Assembly (NCBI GenBank): GCA_902792815.1
Contig: CADBAY010000009.1
Location: 79,474 to 143,473 of the forward strand
Direction: 5' to 3'
DNA length: 64,000 bases
Source of the DNA: an uncultured Bacteroidia bacterium
GTDB taxonomy: Bacteria; Bacteroidota; Bacteroidia; Bacteroidales; UBA932
A program made the position numbers and the translations under genes. Every line of letters begins with the position of its first letter. Position 1 is the first letter of the stretch. Shown piece by piece: positions 58,767 through 64,000 of the stretch. The notes under the pieces were generated by a model that had not been told where the DNA came from, searched no databases, and worked only from the letters and a program-made list of their open reading frames with translations.

Positions 58767-61511
58767 TACTTCTTTGAGGTAGGGGCCGGTTACTGATGAG
58801 GGGTCGGCGGCGACTTGCTCCGGCGTGCCGCAAGACACCACGCGGCCGCCGCGGCGACCGCCTTCGGGTCCCATGTCGATAAGATAATCGACGCTCTTGA
58901 GAATATCGGGATTGTGCTCGATGATTATAACCGTATTCCCCTGATCGACAAGCTTCTGGAGAACGCTCAAAAGAGTTTGGATATCCTCAAAATGCAGGCC
59001 TGTCGTGGGCTCGTCCAGCATGTAGAGCGTATTGCCGGTGGCCTTGCGGAAGAGTTCGGCCGCCAGTTTCATCCTCTGGCTCTCGCCACCCGACAGAGTG
59101 ACTGACGACTGCCCGAGATGAACGTATCCCAGCCCCACATCCACAAGTGCCTTAAGTTTAGGCGCAATCTTGGGATGCGACTTGAAGAACTCATAAGCCT
59201 CGCTGATGGGCATCTCAAGCACGTCATTTATATTCTTTCCCTTATAGCGGACGGCCAGGGTGTCTTCCTTGTACCGGCGTCCGCGGCAGGCGTCACACAC
59301 CACCGCTACCGAAGGCAGGAAATTCATCTCCACCACCTTGATACCGGCGCCCTTGCACTCCTCGCACCGCCCTCCGGCCACATTGAATGAGAAGCGTCCG
59401 GCCTTGAACCCGCGCACCTTGGCGTCGGGAGTGTCTTCAAAGAGTTTGCGGATATCGTCGAATACGCCGGTAAAAGTAGCCGGGTTGGAGCGGGGCGAGC
59501 GCCCGATAGGGCTTTGGTCAATCTCGATAACCTTGTCGATGTTCTCCACCCCTTCTATGCCCTCGTAGGGCAGCGGCTTCTGCTTGGAGTGATAGAACCG
59601 TGCCTTGAGAATAGGCATGAGAGTCTCGTTCACAAGCGAACTCTTGCCGCTTCCGGACACTCCGCTAACGCCCACGAAGCACCCGAGGGGGAAGCTTACG
59701 TCAATCCCCTTAAGGTTGTTGCCGCTTGCGCCTATTATCTTGAGTGTCTTGCCGTTACCCTTGCGCCTCGTGGGCGGTACCGCTATTCTCCTGAGCCCTG
59801 AGAGGTATTCTCCGGTAATGGATGCTGACGCTTTGCCCACTCCCTCGGCAGTCCCGCTGTAGCAGAGTTCTCCGCCAAGGACACCTGCGCCCGGGCCCAC
59901 GTCCACGAGCCAGTCGGCGGAGCGCATGGTCTCTTCGTCGTGCTCCACCACGATCACCGTATTATCCTCGTCCCGGAGCTTCTTCAGCGAAGCTATCAGC
60001 TTGCGGTTGTCTCTCTGATGCAGGCCTATGGAGGGCTCGTCCAGGATGTAGATGACGCCTACCAGTTTGGAGCCGATCTGCGTAGCGAGCCTGATACGTT
60101 GGCTCTCTCCGCCGGACAAGGAGCCTGTGGCGCGATCCAGCGAAAGATATTCAAGTCCCACATCTACAAGGAATTGCAGCCTGTCGGAAAGCTCCCGCAG
60201 GACATCCCTTGCGATGGCTCTTCCGCGCGAGCTTAGTTTGCCGTCCAGCGAACGTACCCACTGCAGGAGCTCGGAAATCTCCATCCCCGATACCTCCGCT
60301 ATGGTGCGTCCGTCGATGCGGAAGCAGTTGGTCTCTTCTTTAAGGCGCGAGCCGTGGCACGAGGGGCACACCACCCTCTCTTCCACATCGCCCACTACTC
60401 CGTCCCAGGAGGTCATTTGCACAAGGTTTCCTTCGCCCACCCGGTACAGGTCGTCTGAACCGTTGATAATGAGCGATATATACTCCTGCGGAATATCTTC
60501 GATGGGCTCGTACAGCGAGAAATCGTGCTTACGAGCCATAGCCCTTACAATCTCGAATTTATGCCCCGCCCTCATGCGTCCCAACGGGACTATGCCTCCG
60601 TCGGCGATAGAAATCCGGGGGTCGGGAATCAGGGCTTCCTGGCTTATGTCAGCCACTGTGCCAAGCCCCTTGCAATAGGGGCAGCAGCCTTCCGGAGAAT
60701 TGAAAGAGAAAGTGTGAGGCGCCGGCTCCTGAAGCGAAACGCCTGACTCCGGATCTACCAGATGCTTTGAGAAGTGGCGCAGCTGCCCGTCGTCGGCAGA
60801 GAGCACGGCAACTGAACCTTTGCCAATGCCTATCGCGCTGGCAACCGAGCTGCGCACCCTTGCCTCGTCTCCCTCGCCTGGTTTAAGCTTATCTACCACA
60901 AGTTCGATGAAATGCGGCTTGTAGCGGTCGAGGGCGTCAACCGCCGCCAGCTCCTCGATCTCCCCGTCGATGCGGATCTGCGTGTAGCCGCGGCGGCGCA
61001 TTTGCTCAAACAGCTCACGGTAGTGTCCTTTGCGGCCCCTTACCAAGGGCGCCAGCAGTATGCATTTGCGGCCGGCAAACTCCGAGAGAATCAGGTCAAC
61101 TATCTGCGAGTCGGTGTAACGGACCATCTCGTTGCCGCTGACCGGCGAATATGCGGTAGAAGCCTTGGCGTACAGCAGACGCAGGAAATCGTATATCTCG
61201 GTAATTGTGCCCACGGTAGAGCGCGGATTGGCCGATGTGGTCTTCTGTTCGATGGCTATTATCGGGCTGAGCCCGTCGACGCTTTCCACGTCGGGCTTTT
61301 CAAGTACGCCCATGAAATGCTTGGCATAGGGGGAGAGGGTGTTCATGTAGCGCCTCTGGCCCTCGGCATAAATGGTATCGAATGCCAGAGAACTCTTGCC
61401 GCTCCCGCTCAAGCCAGTGATAACCACATACTTGCCCCGCGGGATATCAACATCTATTCCTTTAAGGTTGTGCGCCCTTGCACCCCGTATCTTAATAATC
61501 TCTTCTGCCAT
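58746..61511 (-). CDS. uvrA: Excinuclease ABC subunit A
   Basis: A 921-aa damage-recognition ATPase of nucleotide excision repair. Two ABC modules with Walker A GLSGSGKSS and GVSGSGKSS, and signatures LSGGESQRIRLATQIGSKL and LSGGESQRMKLAAEL. Zinc-module Cys pairs are visible at CCPYCKG, VCPSCHG, GRCEECKG and VCDACRG. In the N-terminal region the usual Cys pair before the QIVD segment is replaced (YSPVSGNEM...DSQIVDLI), as far as I recall also seen in some Bacteroidota UvrA proteins. The start MAEEIIKIRGARAHN (61511) is the family's; an ATG five codons upstream is rejected because it lies close to the promoter box. Confidence 0.95.
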   Translation of the reverse strand: MAEEIIKIRGARAHNLKGIDVDIPRGKYVVITGLSGSGKSSLAFDTIYAEGQRRYMNTLSPYAKHFMGVLEKPDVESVDGLSPIIAIEQKTTSANPRSTVGTITEIYDFLRLLYAKASTAYSPVSGNEMVRYTDSQIVDLILSEFAGRKCILLAPLVRGRKGHYRELFEQMRRRGYTQIRIDGEIEELAAVDALDRYKPHFIELVVDKLKPGEGDEARVRSSVASAIGIGKGSVAVLSADDGQLRHFSKHLVDPESGVSLQEPAPHTFSFNSPEGCCPYCKGLGTVADISQEALIPDPRISIADGGIVPLGRMRAGHKFEIVRAMARKHDFSLYEPIEDIPQEYISLIINGSDDLYRVGEGNLVQMTSWDGVVGDVEERVVCPSCHGSRLKEETNCFRIDGRTIAEVSGMEISELLQWVRSLDGKLSSRGRAIARDVLRELSDRLQFLVDVGLEYLSLDRATGSLSGGESQRIRLATQIGSKLVGVIYILDEPSIGLHQRDNRKLIASLKKLRDEDNTVIVVEHDEETMRSADWLVDVGPGAGVLGGELCYSGTAEGVGKASASITGEYLSGLRRIAVPPTRRKGNGKTLKIIGASGNNLKGIDVSFPLGCFVGVSGVSGSGKSSLVNETLMPILKARFYHSKQKPLPYEGIEGVENIDKVIEIDQSPIGRSPRSNPATFTGVFDDIRKLFEDTPDAKVRGFKAGRFSFNVAGGRCEECKGAGIKVVEMNFLPSVAVVCDACRGRRYKEDTLAVRYKGKNINDVLEMPISEAYEFFKSHPKIAPKLKALVDVGLGYVHLGQSSVTLSGGESQRMKLAAELFRKATGNTLYMLDEPTTGLHFEDIQTLLSVLQKLVDQGNTVIIIEHNPDILKSVDYLIDMGPEGGRRGGRVVSCGTPEQVAADPSSVTGPYLKEVLPLSRT

Positions 61512-61523
61512 ACTAATACACCG

Positions 61524-61531
61524 CAAAGATA
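61524..61531 (-). promoter_or_regulatory. -7 element TATCTTTG of uvrA
   Basis: Perfect TAnnTTTG match 12 bases before the uvrA ATG at 61511. No LexA-like box was seen. Confidence 0.55.
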
Positions 61532-61559
61532 GCTTTCTTGCGCCTCAAAAACAATACGG

Positions 61560-62210
61560 CTACCTGAACAGCTCCCTCAGGACGCCAAGGGAACGGATTT
61601 CGAGCTGCGATTCGATGTGATATCCAATGTAGTCGAGAAGCAGGGCGGCTACCGAACTGCGCTGCTCCCCGCTGAGCGGAAGCAGGAGCGAGGAGGCGAA
61701 GTCGCGCTGCAAAAGCTCCTTGAGCACTCCGTAGTATTCTCCGGCAAAAGGCGCCAGGTCTTCCAGGCCGGCGCTGAACCCGAGCTGCCCGGTGAGTTCC
61801 AGCAGAAAGCGCAGATGATAATTGGAAAAATCGCTCTCCAGTGCGTTCAGGGTGAGTATGCTGTGACGGCACCAGTCGAAAAGAGATCCCCCTCCCTCTC
61901 CCTCGCGAAGGGTCCTGTACAGCACCTCGCTCATAAACATAGTCATCGAGTTCTTCCGGATGTCGGAGCGGAGCGCCTGCAGCGGCTCGTCGGTGCACAG
62001 GGCGCGCAGGCGCCAGAGGTCCGACCGGGGGTTCTCCACCACCTCCGCCTCCAGCAGCGAGAGAGGCTGCAAAAGCGCGAACGAAGATTTGCCCGAGGCT
62101 CCGGTAATGAAGCTCCTGCGCCCCCATTCAGGGCTCAGGGTGTGGACCACGACTGACGAATCCCCGACTTTGGTAACGGCAAGGACTATGAAGCGCGAAG
62201 CGTGTACCAT
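61560..62210 (-). CDS. recO: DNA repair protein RecO
   Basis: A 216-aa recombination mediator that loads RecA with RecR. N-terminal OB fold (~1-75: FIVLAVTKVGDSSVVVHTLSPEWGRRSF, the RecO opening), then a helical C-terminal domain (CRHSILTLNALESDFSNYHLRFLLELTGQLGF). Slightly short relative to many relatives, and the zinc-finger Cys residues of some RecO proteins are absent, as is common in Bacteroidota. It starts three bases after the nucleoside kinase stop, so it is in that operon. Confidence 0.88.
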   Translation of the reverse strand: MVHASRFIVLAVTKVGDSSVVVHTLSPEWGRRSFITGASGKSSFALLQPLSLLEAEVVENPRSDLWRLRALCTDEPLQALRSDIRKNSMTMFMSEVLYRTLREGEGGGSLFDWCRHSILTLNALESDFSNYHLRFLLELTGQLGFSAGLEDLAPFAGEYYGVLKELLQRDFASSLLLPLSGEQRSSVAALLLDYIGYHIESQLEIRSLGVLRELFR

Positions 62211-62213
62211 CCT

Positions 62214-63209
62214 CTACAAGGTCTGCCCGCCGATGAATTCACGCATGATGGAAGTAGGGGGTATGGCAGCGATCTCGGAGGGCTTGAGCGCGCTGCATCT
62301 TTTGAGGAACTCCAGCAGCGAGGCGGCCTTGGGATAGGCGGGAGACGATTCGGCAATCCCGTACAGAAGCGGCTCGGCGTAGTACTTGAGCAGCGGTACG
62401 TCGTACAAGGTGGAGGAATTGAACACCACGTCTGCATTCTCCTCGAAGGGGAAGATGTTGAGGGTCTCGCCGCGGCGTACCGACGGCCAGCGGAGGATGT
62501 TGTCCTCGGGGCTGATGCCGCGCACGCGGTTGTCCCTGACGATTCGGCGCAACAGGCGCTTGTCGGTGGTGCTGTTGTGCTCAACGGTGCCTCCCGGGAG
62601 CGAATTGAGGGCCGAAATGTAAATACGGAATATCCTGTCCTGATCGACCTCGTATGTGAGCGCCGGATTGAGGGCGTGGATGCCTTCCATGAACAGGATA
62701 TCGTGCTTTTCGAGCTTGAGGGCACGTGCGGGATCCATGATGGTGCGCCCCTCCTTGAAGTCGAACTTGGGGATAATGACCTCCTTGCCGGCGAGCAGGT
62801 CGTTGAGGTTGGAGTTAAGAAGCTCGATGTTCATGGCTCCAAGGGCCTCGAAATCGTACTCTCCGTTCTCGTCTTTTGGCGTCATCTCGCGGGGGAAGAA
62901 GTAATTGTCCAGCTCTATCACCTTGGGCGATATGCCAAGGACCCTGCACTGCTGCGCGATACGCAGCGAGCTGCTGGTCTTGCCGCTGGAACTGGGCCCC
63001 GATATCATTACTATGCTGGAATGCTGCCTGCGCCAGAAGATCTGGTCGGCGCATTCGCCGTATTTACGCTCCTGACGTGCCTCGCACAGGTTTATGAGGG
63101 GAATCGCATCTCCTGAATCGACAACCTCGTTTACCTTCTCTATGGTGTCGATTCCAATTGCCGAACACCAGTCTTTGTACTCTTGCCTTGCGGCTTCAAT
63201 TTTGGTCAT
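62214..63209 (-). CDS. Uridine kinase-like nucleoside kinase, N-terminally shortened
   Basis: A 331-aa P-loop kinase. The Walker A motif is G71-PSSSGKT78, followed by ELDNYFFPREMTPKDENGEY (acceptor-binding Asp) and EGIHALNPAL, as in Bacteroidales nucleoside kinases related to uridine kinase/phosphoribulokinase. In many relatives (~550 aa) the kinase follows a TGS and threonyl-tRNA-synthetase-like domain; here only the linker (EVVDSGDAIPLINLCEARQE) precedes it. The ATG at 63209 (MTKIEAARQEY) overlaps the upstream hydrolase gene by 14 bp; the frame remains open upstream but the preceding residues look like shadow coding. Confidence 0.88.
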   Translation of the reverse strand: MTKIEAARQEYKDWCSAIGIDTIEKVNEVVDSGDAIPLINLCEARQERKYGECADQIFWRRQHSSIVMISGPSSSGKTSSSLRIAQQCRVLGISPKVIELDNYFFPREMTPKDENGEYDFEALGAMNIELLNSNLNDLLAGKEVIIPKFDFKEGRTIMDPARALKLEKHDILFMEGIHALNPALTYEVDQDRIFRIYISALNSLPGGTVEHNSTTDKRLLRRIVRDNRVRGISPEDNILRWPSVRRGETLNIFPFEENADVVFNSSTLYDVPLLKYYAEPLLYGIAESSPAYPKAASLLEFLKRCSALKPSEIAAIPPTSIMREFIGGQTL

Positions 63210-63864
63210 ATAGTTCTTCTTTTTCGTTGAACGGCTCGAGGAAAGGATTGCCGACCCGCTCGTCTGCAATGGAGCTTGAACCTCCATGCCCGGGGTAAAC
63301 TGCAATGTCGCCGTCCAGCATCATCAATTTCTCCATTATGGCGCGTATCTCGCTGTCGTAATCGCCGCCGAAAAGGTCGCTGCGGCCTATGGCTCCGGCA
63401 AACAGAGTGTCGCCGGTGAAAATGGCCCGCTGCTCCTCAAACAGGTAGCACACGCTGCCGGGGGAGTGCCCGGGGGTGCTGATAACCTTGAAGCTGAGCC
63501 CGGCTGCCTCGACAATCTGTCCGTCGGCTACCGGAGTTGTTGTGAACGACGGGTCGGCCACTGGTATGCCGAACTTTGCAACTCTCTGAAAATAAGCAAT
63601 TACGCTCTTGTCGTCGTCGTGCATGTAAACCGGGCAGGAGTAGAGGCGCTGGAGGAATGCCACTCCGTAGGTATGGTCCATGTGCCCGTGGGTCAGGAGT
63701 ATGGCGGCAGGCTTGAGGCCCTTGGCTTCCAGGAAACTCTTGAGCCTCTGCTGCTCGGCAGGGCTTTCGCAGCCGGGGTCGACGATCAGGGCGCTTCCGC
63801 ACAGGCCTTCTACAACAAATGTATTCTCTTCAAGGCGGTTGAATATGAATCGATATATCTCCAT
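63196..63864 (-). CDS. Metallo-beta-lactamase-fold hydrolase (glyoxalase II-like)
   Basis: A 222-aa enzyme with the MBL metal ligands H59-G-H61-M-D63-H64, H133 in STPGHSPGS, D152 in FTGDTLF and H193 in YPGHGG. This ligand set and length fit small glyoxalase-II-like hydrolases, which act on thioesters such as S-lactoylglutathione in other bacteria; Bacteroidales generally lack glutathione, so the substrate is open. First gene of the kinase-recO operon, with a TACATTTG box at 63875-63882. Confidence 0.88.
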   Translation of the reverse strand: MEIYRFIFNRLEENTFVVEGLCGSALIVDPGCESPAEQQRLKSFLEAKGLKPAAILLTHGHMDHTYGVAFLQRLYSCPVYMHDDDKSVIAYFQRVAKFGIPVADPSFTTTPVADGQIVEAAGLSFKVISTPGHSPGSVCYLFEEQRAIFTGDTLFAGAIGRSDLFGGDYDSEIRAIMEKLMMLDGDIAVYPGHGGSSSIADERVGNPFLEPFNEKEELYDQN

Positions 63865-63874
63865 AATTATTTGG

Positions 63875-63882
63875 CAAATGTA
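63875..63882 (-). promoter_or_regulatory. -7 element TACATTTG of the hydrolase-kinase-recO operon
   Basis: TAnnTTTG match ten bases before the ATG at 63864. Confidence 0.5.
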
Positions 63883-63910
63883 CGAAATTCTATGTATTTT
63901 TGTAAATATT

Positions 63911-63982
63911 CAGCGGGGTGCTTTCGGGCCTGCGGCCCATAAAACCTGAGAAAAGGGCCGCAGGCCCGAAAGCACCCCGCTG
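63911..63982. repeat. Perfect 28-bp inverted repeat at the window end
   Basis: Arms 63911-63938 and 63955-63982 are exact reverse complements (CAGCGGGGTGCTTTCGGGCC... on the left), with a 16-nt A-rich loop. The predicted hairpin is very strong but has no T-run on either side apart from a short AAAAA downstream. A TATTTTTG box on the plus strand (63895-63902) points into it. Confidence 0.85.
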
Positions 63983-64000
63983 CAGCACACAAAAATCAAC

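Overview
The window looks like chromosomal DNA of a Bacteroidales bacterium (Bacteroidota). The reasons are: promoters of the TAnnTTTG type with no Shine-Dalgarno sequences; many lipoproteins and TonB-dependent outer-membrane receptors with carboxypeptidase-regulatory domains; BACON, DUF5689 and BspA-type leucine-rich-repeat proteins; and a typical set of Bacteroidales housekeeping genes. The sequence is GC-rich for the order, which fits a Rikenellaceae or Cryptobacteroides-like lineage, but I cannot name a genus. No rRNA, tRNA or CRISPR array was seen.

Layout. 1-7.8 kb: the end of an outer-membrane-type protein, then a minus-strand series (PBP4 dacB and a 91-aa conserved gene, a gene fragment, a TlpA-like thioredoxin lipoprotein with a frameshift, small unknown proteins, a BspA-like LRR protein). 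Three copies of the promoter, leader and start of the 91-aa gene punctuate this series like cassette joints, and a BRO-N gene sits inside it on the other strand. 7.8-13.1 kb: an NlpC/P60 hydrolase and radA; a HUH (Y1-type) transposase-like gene bracketed by two 127-bp hairpin repeats; then metK-smpB. 13.2-32.9 kb: two divergent Oar-like TonB receptors, followed on the plus strand by two tight transcription units. These encode BACON/OB-fold lipoproteins, a NUC1-type nuclease lipoprotein, an endonuclease/exonuclease/phosphatase lipoprotein, a second type of TonB receptor, a DUF5689 lipoprotein and an M3 peptidase. I read this as a probable surface system that degrades and imports nucleic acid. 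33-39.7 kb: a compact housekeeping run (gpmI, manA, rnr, M28 peptidase, dapF) with overlapping genes. 39.7-43 kb: a more AT-rich accessory patch with a fossil gene, a small barrel protein, a serpin and a PIN-type toxin-antitoxin pair.

43-64 kb: housekeeping and envelope genes: rsgA and a prenyl synthase divergent from an XTP/dITP pyrophosphatase, S41 and U32 peptidase genes, a guanine-deaminase-like enzyme, the divergent pbpC and alpha-2-macroglobulin pair, an EamA transporter carrying an in-frame palindromic insertion, an SGNH esterase, a class-I amidotransferase-like hydrolase, uvrA, recO, a shortened nucleoside kinase and a metallo-beta-lactamase-fold hydrolase. The window ends in a perfect 28-bp inverted repeat.

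The points most worth following up are the repeated leader cassettes (2.6-5.1 kb), the transposase with its flanking hairpin repeats (10.2-11.4 kb), the putative nucleic-acid foraging locus (16.6-32.9 kb) and the in-frame palindromic element (56.4 kb).
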